Origin: Nematostella vectensis
Taxonomy: Eukaryota > Cnidaria > Anthozoa > Actiniaria > Edwardsiidae
DNA length: 64,000 nucleotides
Direction of reading: 5' to 3'
Assembly: GCF_932526225.1 (NCBI RefSeq)
Contig: NC_064042.1
Coordinates: 6,007,540-6,071,539, forward strand
Positions 13,701 through 28,700 of this stretch are shown here, in pieces; the stretch's first letter is position 1; each line of letters starts with the position of its first letter. Both the position numbers and the translations under genes were made by a program. The notes below the pieces were generated by a model. It saw only the letters and a program-made list of their open reading frames with translations, was not told the origin of the DNA and did not search any database.

Positions 13701-16700
13701 GAGTGTGCCCAGTAAGTTAAGATTGTGAGAATCTCTCTACTACCAACAGAATTCCATCCACATACATAGCATGGGCACACAGCTTGTGTGTAGTGGGAGA
13801 GGGAAGGGGGAGGCTGTGACTATGGACTTTGGCTTTATCTTGATGCTATGTAGAAGATAATTTTAATTTTTTTGTTTTCTGTTGCAGCTTGCCTCTCAGT
13901 AGTCAAAGAATAGGAGCAAATTTCCTGCAAATAGCTCCCCAGGTGAGAGAAATGAGACTTATTAGCCCAAGCAAAATAGAGAGTAACTTGTGCATATATT
14001 GAAACTTTGCATTTCATCCCTTTTTTTCATTATGTAAAGTTCTGTTTAACATTTTTAGATGAAAGAACTCTACCTTACATATTGTGCCAACCACCCTAGG
14101 GCAGTGGAAGTACTAACTAAATACAGGTAATAAAGAGTTGTTTATAAGGACTCTGGGACTTGTCTAGAAGATTTTTGTTAGTGCCTTTTGCACTGCGACA
14201 CAATTTTTGTCATTAGTATATGTACGTACAATATCCATACCTGTCAACTCTCCCGCATTAGGCAGAGGCTCAAGATTTTGGACCCCTTCTCCCGCGTTGA
14301 GCACCAAATCTCCCGCATTTTAGTGATTTTTATCCGTTCCGAAAAATTACTATTATATAGAAAATCGTCATTTTGCCTATTTTCTATTAAAATATTAAAA
14401 ACTATAATTCCCTTGCGTAGCGCAATTTATCTAACACCCTCGTGAGATCTAGAAGTGGATTTGTTCGTGAGAGCTTTCAATACGGCAAACGCCTGCAAGG
14501 TTAAACCGACCCCTCCCCCAAAAAATAAATATACCCCACCCCTCCCCCCAAAAAAGTCCCAAGCCTTGAGATTTTCGGAGGTTGACAGGTATGAATATCA
14601 TCCCAACTTGGGCTAGAGCCTGGCAAGCACATTAAGCGCTATGCCTCTCTCATAGTCATTCCACTTTCACTCCGCCTTTTTTATTCCTAGAAAGGTGATG
14701 GGGTTGGCTCATGTCTATATTTTGTTATGTTGTGTTTCAGTGATGAGTTGTCAGCATTCATTGAGAGCAAAGGCGCGCCCGCACCAGGGATACTTACTCT
14801 CACGACTAGTCTAAGCAAGGTACAGTTTTCACCTTAAAGATAGCCACCTTTTCTATCATCCCACATGGCTGTCATCCCAACTTGGACAGAAATTTTCTGA
14901 AAGCGGGTTAAATACTGTAAATATGTGAAAAAACCTAAAAGAGCCAATGCGAATGAATACAGAGAATTAGGCTTGTGATGAAGACCAAAATCTTGGTCTT
15001 CATCACAAGCCTAATGCGGGTGAGTTGACAGCTATGATCCCAGCAGCTATTCAGCCAGTACAAAAAAATGCATTTTGAATCACATAAATAATAGTGAGGC
15101 TAAATGAGTCCCTTTATTACTTTCATGTTGCTCCTTGCTAATGTTCACATGTCAGATGAATGTTCATTTTATTTTGAGTTGTGGCATCAAACAGAAAACA
15201 TGTCAAATTATATCAGATATAAAAGTCAAGAATGTGCCACATTGTATAGTTTAACTCCTCAAATTTCCCCTAGAAAATATCCTTAAATACAGTGTTTGTG
15301 TGAAAGAGAGAGGTTGTTTGCTTCCTGGTAATCGTACCTGAAGACCCCACCTTCCACTCCCCAGTACTTGGTTATGAAGGAGGTAGATTTTTTTCTGCAA
15401 GCAAACATTTCATTGGTATCTATTGATAAGCCTCTTTGAATCTGCCATGTTGTTGATTAAAAGGTAAAGGCTGCTTATGGGAGGCTCACATGAAAATACC
15501 ATATGTCTCAAACCAAAACCTCCATTATATTTCTAAGAAAATTAAGCTTGTTTTATTACAAAAATAAAATAATTATTGATTTTTTGGTTATCATCAATTA
15601 CCAGTTGCTATTTCAATTATGATCCTCTTGTCAACTAAGGATTATTCAACACAGCAACAGGATTTTCTGCCCAATTTATATAGCAACCACTGTTTTTATC
15701 GAACCTATCATCATATGCTGTGTGTCACAAGATCTTGGGCCTCTTTACAATATTGTCTAGCAAATTTTTACTTAGAGTCAACCACTTAAATATCACATGT
15801 TTCCCAGCAGAATTATCTCCACGTTTAGGAAAAAAAAGTGCAGAAATAATGCCCAGTCTTTTTATTGACAGAGAGGTTAACAGTCTTGAAAGTACTGTAA
15901 TGTTCATCCCTGTCAAATCATCTATTTGCGTCATTCTTTGAGTCTTGTATGCACTTATTATTCCCAGTTGTTATCTTCCCCATCAAATAATGAATGTTTA
16001 AAATGAGCAGGTGTTGATTATCAGATTTGTTTTCTCCATTCAGCCGTTCTGTCACTTGGACAAATACCCAACCTTGCTCAAAGAGTTGGAGAGACATTTA
16101 GAGGTAAGGGCATTATTTTGTATGTCAAAAGAAGCTCCATAGATATTTGCGGATGTAATTTAGAGAGGAGATTGAGGGAAAATACCTCACAACAATATAT
16201 AATATTATATATCTGTATGTGTTAAAAGTATGTACAATTTGAGGATCATTTGGTTTAAAACGGTACAAAAAACATGTTTTAACATGTTAAAACAATATGT
16301 TTGGTCATACTTCACTTTTCTTGCATTTAGTTGCGATTGATTAAGTTATTTCTTTTATGGTCGATTACCAGCTCAGACAACACACAGTGGTTTTTTTTCT
16401 GAATAATTCTCTGTTAAAGTAAATTAATCCTAATCACTCCCCAAAGTCAAAAAATATAAGAGCAAATTTGATTACTTAATTCATGTGATTTTAAATCTAT
16501 TTAAAGTTTTTGTATATCATGGAAAGTCATTTACATCCAAGCTGTGAGTTTAGCAATTAACCCTTAAGATTGCTATCAAATACAAAACATGAAGGTTAAT
16601 TAGTTTCTCTTGGCAGAGACCCCATTCAAAGCACACCACTTGATTGTTCAGATAACAATGTTGCTGTTTGATTTGCTTATCCAAAAGGATGGCCACATAG

Positions 16701-19700
16701 ACGAGTTGGACACCAAGAAGGCGATCCCTGTCTTTCAAAATATCAAGGTGCGTTCAACATTAAATAGCGATACACTCTTCTTGCAGTGAATAACATTCAA
16801 CCTGAAATTCTCTTGAATTTTAAGAGCATGGTGAGAGTAGGAGATTTATTTGCAGGCCCGTAGCCTGGATTTTGAGCCTGGGGTTTATTTACCCATAAAG
16901 CGGATGAATTTCTCATAGCAGGGCTTCTGGAATTACGCGGAATAAAACTCGAAATTACGCGGGATTTTTTGCTAAATTACGCGAAAAATCAATGATAACG
17001 CGCTAAATTACGCGGGATTTTGCAATACATTTTTCTTTAAAAATCAAAATTTTGCGGGATTCTTTACTGAATTACGCGCTAAGTTACACGGAATATCAAC
17101 TTTTACGTCCAAACTACATTTTGTACCGAAGGAAAGCACAAAATAACTTGAAAAGGTTAATTTTTTGCGCAAAAATACCTTAGGCGAGTTTTCATTGGCT
17201 CCTAGCCACCAGCCAATTTAAAAAGGTATTTTATTATTAGTCCTAGGCCTTCGCGGTTTAGCAAAGAATGCCTAGTCATTTTATTTGTTTTCGAAATTCA
17301 GTTCGAAATATCGCACTCTTACAAAGAATATCTCTCTTTTTTTACGAGAAATAGAGGAAAGAACCCTAAAAGAATACATCAGCTGTGCACTTAAATGTTT
17401 TGTCTTTCAAAATTTAGCCAAATTACGCGGAAATTTGTTGATTATGCGGATTACGCGGAAAAAGCCAAATTAAGCGCTTCCGCAAAAGCGCGTAGTTCCA
17501 GAAGCCTTGTCATAGGCAGCTCGTCTTAGCTCGCAGTGGTACTCAATTTTCCTTAATTAGAGCGGACCTTCCAGTCCAGTGGTGGGTTCTTGTAACAAAA
17601 ATGGCTGCCCGGGTAGAATTAAGTTTTTTTGTGTTTTGTGCTTGTGGTAGACGAGTTGTAACGAAATGAGGAAGAAGAAAGAGACAGAGTTGGAAATCTT
17701 AACAGGGACCATAGAGGGCTTGGACCAAGAGGTAGGTGACACCATACAACATGTAATATGTTACTTGCACCAACTTATTTGTAAGCATTTTAAATGGCGG
17801 CTATTGACGTGGCAGTAAATAATGGATCCAGCAAGAAGGGCATTCCATTTACGAATGGTTCTTGCAAAGAATGATGGTATGCTTTCATTGAAGCCCCAAC
17901 CTTTCAACCTTGAAAATAAAGATTTGAAGTAGTATGTGGTGGCCATTACAAAGGCTTTAATCAACATAAAAGAGCGCTTAGAAAAGAAACGTAGATCCTT
18001 CATATATGGTTCACTATAGTAATGGTTTAGGGCACTATAGTGAACCATATGTGAATGACCTACCCAAAAACTTAACAACTATGCTGACCATTTAAGGCAG
18101 GCCCAGGCCACAAGGAGCCCAACATAAACAACATTAATTATGATATCATAGTGTACATATACTTGATGTGCACCTGATGCTTTCAGGAGATTAACAAGCT
18201 GGGTGACGTCATCCTGATGGCGCAGTTCCTGATTCATGGGGATGAGGGAGAGGTTCGTGAGCGCTACTTCTTGCTCTTCTCATCGTGTCTCATCATCCTG
18301 TCCGTCAGCGCCAAACTCAGCGGTTTCTGCTTTGAGGTGAGTTTGCACCAGATTTTTTTTTTACAAAGTGTGCACATAAGGCTCAGCGGGATTTAGCTTA
18401 TGTCAATCAAAACATGCAGGGAATTTGAATGGAAAACAAAAGTACCAACTTGAAAGGGAAAGCATCGTATAAGGCTAAATCTTACCCTGCACGGCAAACA
18501 CTAGCAAAAAAAAGTGGGATTAGGACTGTTTTCTGCTTATTTCCAGTCGCCATTGTTGAAATTTTCTGATTTTGGGCGGAAAAGAGACTTAAGATCTTTA
18601 AGTAGCCCCAGTCAGCCACGCCTTGTTATTTTTTTCTTCAACATCAGAAGACATATTATGTGACAAAATTTCTTAATAACCATCTAAAACAAAGTTGAAT
18701 ATTTTATTTATGGTTTTCCTAAATCCACGGATGGAAATGGTACACAATTGGTATTTTGTTTGGATAACAAAATGGCGGCTTATCACTGATTACAAAAACT
18801 AAAGCGATGCATTTTTGTGTATTTTCAGCGCAAATATGACATTTCTAACATATCAGTGCGGTCTCTGGAAGACACTGAAGGGATTCTAAACGCATTTGAA
18901 ATCAAAGGTATGTTGAATTAGGAAATTTAGAGGGCATTCTAAAAGCAGGCCGATGACAACGTCAAACGTGTTTAGAGAGTGATGCGATAGCTCAGTGGTA
19001 CAGGCTTGGTCTTCAAGCAAGAGGACCAGGGTTAGAACCCAGGTCAGGTCCACTTAGGTTTTTTTCTGAGATGTCAAAACCTGGCTCTCTACATAAGGGC
19101 CTGTGAATCCCTCGTCTTCTCAGATTAGACCGTGCCCACAATTAGCCATCACTTCTTTTGGTCATTGTCTTCCTGTCCCTAATAGCTAATGGTGACGTAA
19201 TGAAGCTCTCAACCAACCACGCACCAGAAAAGGCGGCCTGGATGGAAACACTTCCCGAGCTCCTTGGCCAGTCAGGTGTTAGCCCCACGTTAAGCGACCG
19301 GTCGCCTTGGGAGGTGCGGCATGGAGGACAGGCTGTTGGCACCGATAAGCCCAGTCCCCCTCGTAATGAGGCCACAGGGTCCCCGCCTGGATCAGCCACG
19401 CTGAAGAAGTCAAGTGGGACCATGACAGGCTCACAGGTACGTTACACAGACTTTCAGGTACATTACACAGACTTTCAGGTACATTACACAGACTTTCAGG
19501 TACATTACACAGACTTTCAGGTATATTACACAGACTTTCAGGTATATTACACAGACTTTCAGGTACATTACACAGACTTTCAGGTACATTACACAGACTT
19601 TCCGGTACGTTACTCAGACTTTCAGGTACATAACACAGACTTTCAGGTACATAACTCAGACTTTCAGGTACATTACTCAGACTTTCAGGTACATTACACA

Positions 19701-22700
19701 GACTTTCAGGTACATCACACAGACTTTCAGGTACATCACACATACTTTCAGATACATCACACAGACTTTCAGGTACATTACACAGACTTTCAGGTACATT
19801 ACACAGACTTTCAGGTACATTACACAGACTTTCAGGTACATCACACAGACTTTCAGGTACATCACACAGATTTTCAGGTACATTACACAGACTTTCAGGT
19901 ACATCACACAGACTTTCAGGTACATAACACAGACTTTCAGGTACATCACACAGACTTTCAGGTACATCACACAGACTTTCAGGTACATTACACAGACTTT
20001 CAGGTACATTACACAGACTTTCAGATACATTACACAGACTTTCAGGTACATCACACAGACTTTCAGGTACATCACACAGACTTTCAGGTACATTACACAG
20101 ACTTTCAGGTACATTACACAGACTTTCAGGTACATTACACAGACTTTCAGGTACATTACTCAGACTTTCAGGTACATTACACAGACTTTCAGGTACATTA
20201 CACAGACTTTCAGGTATATTACTCAGACTTTCAGGTACATTACACAGACTTTCAGGTACATTACTCAGACTTTCAGGTACATTACACAGACTTTCAGGTA
20301 TATTACTCAGACTTTCAGGTACATAACACAGACTTTCAGGTACATTACACAGACTTTCAGATACATTACACAGACTTTCAGGTACATAACACAGACTTTC
20401 AGATACATCACACAGACTTTCAGGTACATCACACAGACTTTCAGGTACATTACACAGACTTTCAGATACATTACACAGACTTTCAGGTACATCACACAGA
20501 CTTTCAGGTACATCACACAGACTTTCAGGTACATCACACAGACTTTCAGGTACATTACACAGACTTTCAGGTACATTACACAGACTTTCAGGTATATTAC
20601 TCAGACTTTCAGGTACATTACACAGACTTTCAGGTACATTACTCAGACTTTCAGGTACATTACACAGACTTTAAGGTATATTACTCAGACTTTCAGGTAC
20701 ATAACACAGACTTTCAGGTACATTACACAGACTTTCAGATACATTACACAGACTTTCAGGTACATAACACAGACTTTCAGATACATCACACAGACTTTCA
20801 GGTACATCACACAGACTTTCAGGTACATTACACAGACTTTCAGATACATTACACAGACTTTCAGGTACATCACACAGACTTTCAGGTACATCACACAGAC
20901 TTTCAGGTACATCACACAGACTTTCAGGTACATAACACAGACTTTTAGGTACATTACACAGACTTTCAGGTACATTACACAGACTTTCAGGTACATTACT
21001 CAGACTTTCAGGTACATTACACATACTTTCAGGTACATTACACAGACTTTCAGGTACATTACGCAGACTTTCAGATACATCACACAGACTTTCAGGTACA
21101 TTCTACAGACTTTCAGGTACATTACACAGACTTTCAGGTACATCACACAGACTTTCAGGTACATTACTCAGACTTTCAGGTACATTACACAGACTTTCAG
21201 GTACATTACTCAGACTTTCAGGTACATAACACAGACTTTCAGGTACATTACACAGACTTTCAGGTACATAACACAGACTTTCAGGTACATAACACAGACT
21301 TTCAGGTACATAACACAGACTTTCAGGTACATCACACAGACTTTCAGGTACATAACACCGACTTTCAGGTACATTACACAGACTTTCAGATACATTACAC
21401 AGACTTTCAGGTACATCACACAGACTTTCAGGTACATTACACAGACTTTCAGATACATCACACAGACTTTCAGGTACATCACACAGACTTTCAGGTACAT
21501 TACACAGACTTTCAGATACATTACACAGACTTTCAGGTACATTACTCAGACTTTCAGGTACATTACACAGACTTTCAGGTACATTACACAGACTTTCAGG
21601 TACATTACTCAGACTTTCAGGTACATTACACAGACTTTCAGGTACATTACACAGACTTTCAGGTACATCACACAGACTTTCAGGTACATCACACAGACTT
21701 TCAGGTACATTATACAGACTTTCAGGTACATTACACAGACTTTCAGGTACATTACACAGACTTTCAGATACATCACACAGACTTTCAGGTACATTCTACA
21801 GACTTTCAGGTACATTCTACAGACTTTCAGGTACATTACACAGACTTTCAGGTACATTACACAGACTTTCAGGTACATTACACAGACTTTCAGGTACATT
21901 ACACAGACTTTCAGATACATCACACAGACTTTCAGGTACATTCTACAGACTTTCAGGTACATTCTACAGACTTTCAGGTACATTACACAGACTTTCAGGT
22001 ACATTACACAGACTTTCAGGTACATTACACAGACTTTCAGATACATCACACAGACTTTCAGGTACATTACTCAGACTTTCAGGTACATTCTACAGACTTT
22101 CAAGTACATTCTACAGACTTTCAGGTACATTTTTAACCCTGCTGTAGCGCCCATAGGGTCATGGCGCCGTGCCCACAGCTTTTAATTATAAAAAAATTAC
22201 AAGTAGGGGCGTGCCCCCTTGTTTTTTCGTGTGTCTGTGTCGTGCCTGCCATAAGTTTGAGGGCTGCTACTGATCACAGTTACCTGACATGTGCACTTAC
22301 AATATGTCCCTAGCTGAAGTTTTGTTTGAAAAGTTAATTTTATTGTATTTTAGTATTAACCACCACCTCACCGTCCTCCCTCTTGTATTACCCCCTTATC
22401 CTGATGAATACCACAGGGCTCCGACATCGTGCGTACCATGTCAACGTCACACTCGACTGAGATGACCGCCATTGGCTCAGTCCCCTCCAGTCCTCAACGG
22501 GCCAAGCGCTGGGACATCTCAAAATTACGACCTACCCCTCCCCTACGGCCAGCGTACGCGCTTATGGCCAAAGAGGTAAATAAACATCCTGTGAACTACA
22601 CCAAGTGTACCTTCGTTATCCTGTACTGAAATATAAGAACTTATACATATAAAATGAAATCATCATCTCACAGGAGAATGATATAGTTCACGTTAATTGT

Positions 22701-25700
22701 GCTGTCACAAATTCGTTTAAATGTATGCACCTATTTCGATTAAGTTTGACAATTTTAAAATGTCAAAAAAGGTGTACAATCCCTGTGCTAGCCCCGGCTA
22801 GCAAGCCACCATTGCATATGCGCCGTCTCGTTTGGCTTTCTACAAGACAAAGACAATGCGTTGGCGATCATTTCCCGAGGCTTGCTATTGCCAAAGATGG
22901 TATTAACCATCAAGCGTTACTTGCAACTATCGGTTCTCTATAAGAAAGGGAATATGTTAGCAATTTTTTTGCAATGCTTGCTATGATTGTTGAAGATGGT
23001 TTTGAGACTGGAGTGAAATAACCCCCTTCATCTTTTCTTTAAGCCGGACACGTCCATGGGTCGCTCAGTCAAAGGTCTGCTTCATGCGACCAAGAAGAAA
23101 CAAGGTTTGTCTTTCTTTGATAGCTTAACAATATATATAACTATGAAATATTCAATGTAAAAAAATGTAAAACAGTGTTATATAGGGACCCGATTCATAC
23201 GTCGCGCCTCTGCTGTGCCGAATCTTATTGTTTGGATTGGGCACATGAACGTTAGACACGACATTAAAGCCGCATTGTCACCAGTTTACTTCCTGTCGAT
23301 TACGTAACAATCTCCGATGATTTTAACGTAAAACGCGAAAAATATTTCAAAATATTGAAGGCAATGTGTCTATTGAAAGTTTCTTCGAGGATGTGATCGA
23401 TAATTTAGAGGGGATGGTCTGTTAAATATCTCGGATTCTAATAGATTCTTTTGTTTTTTAACGGTTGAGGTTTCCGTCGAACCTCATTAAGCTCGGCTGC
23501 GTCTGTCATGCTCAAGGCAAAAGTACGACACTGAGTTTTTGATGTGCCGAATCTAATATCATATTTTTCCCATTTTTTTTTTTGATTTTGTGCAATAAAA
23601 ACACCACATCAAGTCACCTTTTACTACTCACAACATATTTAGCGCGACTTATCTAGTGCGACGCTTAAATCGTTGAACCCAATGTATTCGTGTCGATACA
23701 AATAGACAATTAGATTCGACAAGGCAGGAGCGCAACGTATGATTTGTATGAAGACGTGAAAAATCGCAAGAAGCCTTCAGAAAAAAAATTGTCAGAAAAA
23801 GACATATATTGTTCCCCCTTTGTTCCAGCCACTTATCTGCATTCTGAGCTTTTCATAACTGTGTAGAATGGTTCTTTCTTACATATTTGTGGCCCGAAAA
23901 TACCCGTTTGTCGCCTTTATGTCACGTGTGTTGCTTCAAGCCAAACACAGCTCTGCTTTTACGCCACAGGTTAACTACTTCATTGCTGACTAAGTAAACT
24001 CGTTAAACCTCGCAACGCAAAATTTTTAGTGCATGTTATTTTTCAACTGTTACTATTGATTTCTAAAGCGATGTTACATGTGTTATTGTTGAGTAAACGA
24101 AGCAGTTTATTATTTTTTTACAAGTACTTGTTGCAACAGTTACCTACATAACATTGTCAATCGCTAAAATGATTTCTTAAATTAATGCCAATAACTTTTT
24201 TTTTATTCGAGCGTTAACATGCTTTGCCGGGAGTATAAAAGTTAAGGATTTGGTTTTTTTAGTCTGCGTTTCAGGCAACGTTTATGTGTCGTTGTAATCA
24301 AAATTAAGCCAAATAAGCCCCAAGACATTTTTTGGTCATTTTGTTTGAATACCTCAGGCTACCGCTTTGAATAAGAGCCATAGATAAAGTTTATCTTCAA
24401 TAAACAATCTGCGCATGTCTGTTTACTCCGCAGACTTCTCCGTCATGCAGTGCTTCCCACATGGTGAGCGCTTATAGCTCGAGTCAAGAAATTTTTCCCT
24501 ACTTTAAGATTTTAAAGAGCCACACCTTTTATTACCACCTCAGCACCTCATCCACACATTTTATTACCATCAAAAACATAGTCTTATACTTCATTTACCA
24601 AATGTAATTGAAAATACTGCATTCACTTCCCCAAATCAGCCGATGCAAATGGATATTTTCTCACACTTAGAATTTTGATAGGATGACAAAACAGCGGCTG
24701 GCAGAAACTCTATAACATATTTCACATAAGAAGACAAAATAAATTTTTGCGTATACCTTATACGTTTGAGATTAGTTAGATGATGTATGGAGGTTAATGC
24801 AATTAAGAGATTTTCTTTCATATTTCTCAGACATAAAAATCGCTTTTGGGACGGTTTTTATCAGACTCCACTTTCATTTTTAACCTCGTTTTGTATTCCA
24901 CATCTTTTTAAATATTTTAACTTTTAAATCTGATTTAAATGTAACCACATTGTACAAATGTTTGATTGTTACTCGCGCATGCGCTGTCGACAGCTCGTTT
25001 ACTGCATCTTTGTAAACCCCGTCCACAGGGTCTTATGGTTAAATTTAAACCATGGCGTCTATCAGCTATCACGCCGCATTAAAAATTACCCAGAAGACCC
25101 TGGGGACGGGGTTGCTTGTATCGTTGTGCTCCTAAAAAAAAACACACGTCTAAACCTGGCATTTCATGAATGTTGATTTTTGAAACTGAATGTTGATTTT
25201 TGATTTCATCAAAGTTTTCTAATTTGTATATTCAGTATTTTTCCCTTTGCTTGTAGACTTTTCCACAGATATGACCGATAGAGATAAAAAAGGTTAAAAA
25301 AAGTAAAAGCGTTGATGTGTTGCCATTTCATGAGTGGTTGCTAACGTCCTTTTTGTAGGTTGTCTTACCATTAGTCCACTTTCTACTTTCAAAACTTGCA
25401 CTGCGGATTGTAAGTAAACGGTACTCTTAAAACTTTCTAATTCTCAGCCTCTGTGCCTCTTTTTTATTCTTTTTTTTTACCCTCTGTGTTATTAAGCTGA
25501 CCTGTTTTTCTTTTTATTTCCTTTCTTTCTTTTTGCAAATGCATTCTAATTGCTCACATTAAAATCCACATAGTGCACTAATTCTGTTTACGGCTTGACA
25601 AGAAAAGTAACCTACAGTGGAAACCACTCCAAGTAAGGAATTAGGTTATGCTTTATTCGATTCTTCAAGGGATAAACACTAGTTTGAGATATATAGCATA

Positions 25701-28700
25701 GATTTCCAGCTATACAAGTAAGTTTTAGAATTGATTAACCTCTAGTTATGAACGGTTTCATTGTGTGCCTGTATTTTTTTTAAATATTAACACAAGTGAT
25801 ATTTGATCGATCGATTGATATAGATATTCTAGGCATCCCATGGTTTCTTGTCGTGCTGTATTTTTGCATTGTTTTTATTCAATAATCACCATTATAAATC
25901 ATTATAAGATAATATATATAATGCCTCTATGCGCTCTATATTGATTTTGCCTCCATAATTTTTTGTTCCTCTCTCATTTCTTTTGCATGCATTATAATAC
26001 ATATACCTCTAATATACCTCTGTGTAAACTTATAAAGTGTTATCAATCTTATCATGAAATTTTATCATCAATTTAGCCCTGGTTTCTTTAGACTTTGGCG
26101 GAAAATTACTGTGGCGATAATGTAACATAAAACAAAACCTAAACTTAAAAACTCAATCCAGAAACAGATTAAATTTATGAAATACACTTAAAATGAATCG
26201 GTTTTCAGTCTAAGATCTAAAGTAATTTGATGAACTACAAATCAATGGCCATGAGATCTAACTCTGTACCACTGCAAGGTCCCTGTCTCTACTCGATCAG
26301 TGACACCACAGGTAGCTATTTGGAACTCCACGTTGGAGGGACGTTACTTGCAGTAGTGTAGTGTTCAGGGCCTAAACACGAGTAATGGTTTAAACAGTCT
26401 TAATGGACGTACACAGGTCGTGCAAAAAGTGAAATCACAGATGATGAGAGAAACAGTAGATCCTCTACTTCCACGGGTAAATATATAAATATACTGTTAA
26501 TGATATTAAACTATTGATTTGTTTACTAAATTACTTGGGAATTAAGGTCTTGTCAACTTCAAGCTAAACACCACTATTTACAGATTCAAAGTATGATTAA
26601 CCTTAATATTCAAGGGATTTGTGTAATTGTTCATTGTTCTAAATACCAGGAATAAAATATCACGAAAAAGCAAGTGAGGTCTTTTAAGCGTCGACATCAT
26701 AGAGACATGTTTTAGTGTGTTAGTCGCATTCCCTAATAAAATCCTTCACACGACTGTCGTCGGTATCCTTCAATCTTGTGTAAAGTTGCACTAGTCCAGG
26801 CCTCGTGACTATCCCCAGATTGGCTTATAACCGACATCACCCATGTCCATTACTTTAACTATACTGTAACCAATGTTGTTGTTTTTACTGTACTTTGTAC
26901 ATTTGGATTACTTGTCTGTCACCATCGCTTAATTACCAACATCACCCATGCCTATTCTTTTAGCTACAGTACTCAAGAAGTTTTGGGTATACTCAGTTAG
27001 CACTAGAGGCTTTGGAATGACTGGTTTTGAAACGTCTTTCCTGATTCACTTTATACAGGGAGTACCACACACGTACTAGAAGAGGATATGTTGATTCTGA
27101 GGGTCATCGAGTCTTACTGCACGAGTGCAAGAGCAAGGCAAACTCTGAATTGTAAGTCTAACTCTAATCGTATAGTACTAATTTTCTTGATGCATGCGAT
27201 ACTGTTAAAATAAGTCGTTTGGTTTTAGTGTGACCTCTTGTCATGTCTAATAACCCTGAGTCCGACGTGCGTGACACGTGGTTTCGTATGCGATGAAACA
27301 AATAAGAACTTAATCTCAGTAGTGAATTTAAATCCGCTTGAATCACCATGAATTTCAATCCAACCTACAACACAAACGCCTTTATTCTATTTATAAAGTA
27401 TCAAATAATGAAGGAGAAGTTCTATTAAAAAAAGAAAGAGGTTTGAATATCCTAAACAAAAACGAAACATTATCACGCACGCCAGATCTACGGACTTTCA
27501 GGGTTGAATGAAGGCGAGAAAGGGATGGGATGCGTATGGAGGCATCTGGGAGGGGTCGGAATCTATGTAGTTAGCCGATTACTTCCATTTCACGACAAGT
27601 TACTTGTTAACAAGTGTTTTAGTGGAACATTCAAATACCATTGGTTCCCTTGTCAAAAGAGTACGAAAATGGTCTTTGACGCTCTGTTGAAGAGATCCAT
27701 AAAGGCCTGTTTTCACTAGCGAAGAGGCGTATATGAAAAAGGAAGTGGAGAAAAATCGCTGCCTATTAAGCTTGCGTTTGTGTGTTTTCACACGTACGTG
27801 GGCCCTTCTCCTCTCCCTTCTCTTTTTCTAAAGTGTAAAGTTAGTCTCCTTTGCAGTCATGCAAGGCCACACGAGCCAAACATTCAGCTCAAACGCTTTG
27901 CATGACAGAGGTCAGAATGGCTGCACAGGGGACTAGTGATTAGCCAACTTGAGAAAGTAATTTAATCCTTTCGTGAACTTCCTCACAGCCTCCTGTTCAT
28001 GTTCTTGTCTCTCTCTCATAACCGCTTCCTCGATAACGCGTTAACAGTCACCCGCGCTCTTGATGTTTTGCCCCTAAACACTTAAAAATGATCCAACTTC
28101 AAAGAGGAATTATGTGCGGCGTTATATGGATAACAGTAATGTTATTAAACTTTTTTGCGAATAATTTAAGGGGGAGTGTCGTCGGCTTGCTATGGCTTAC
28201 TCGATAATCAGTGTGGGACTTATGCTAATCGGAAAAATTACATTATTGTTGTCAATGACTAACCCACAACTGATGACAATATCCCTTTAAAGAGCCTTTC
28301 TCAACCGCACCTTTGTTGTTGTTTTCAATCAACATTTAAAGGAAACATATGAGAAGAAATCTCATGAAATAACCACCTGAAATCTAACGTTTTTTTTTTT
28401 TACAGAATTTAATCGAAAATATCAGAACAGCTTTCCTAGATAAGCCGATGGAAATTGATGCTTTTTCATCCTTGGTACTTAGCTAGGATGACATAATAGC
28501 GGCAGAAAGAGGCTCTTTGAGTATATTGTATTAGTACAATTTCAGCATTGACACAGGCCATTGACATATTGTAACGACCATCTATGTGTGCTTCCTTTCA
28601 ATACCTAAACACCCATAAGCTTGAACGGCTTTCTTGCAAGGAACTATGGGTAACAATGGTCACACCTTGACCTTAGACAAATAACGCATTGGCTTAAAGT

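Noticed and set aside
18981..19053. Functional tRNA gene
   Set aside because: A and B boxes are present but the acceptor stem does not pair, so it is treated as a SINE-like relic.
19158..20948. 596-codon frame with YTDFQVH repeats as a stand-alone gene
   Set aside because: It starts at a TTG in the intron, runs through PIX exon 20 and then through the 21-bp array. The openness follows from unit length and uniformity. Only intron retention could express it.
19677..22067. Minus-strand MYLKVCV repeat frames
   Set aside because: They are the antisense of the 21-bp array, open for the same reason, with no splice or promoter context.
19437..22130. CRISPR-like array
   Set aside because: The 21-bp units are directly adjacent with no unique spacers, and the DNA is eukaryotic.
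22725..22943. Small frame in PIX intron 21
   Set aside because: No homology recognised, no splice context, and composition like the surrounding intron.
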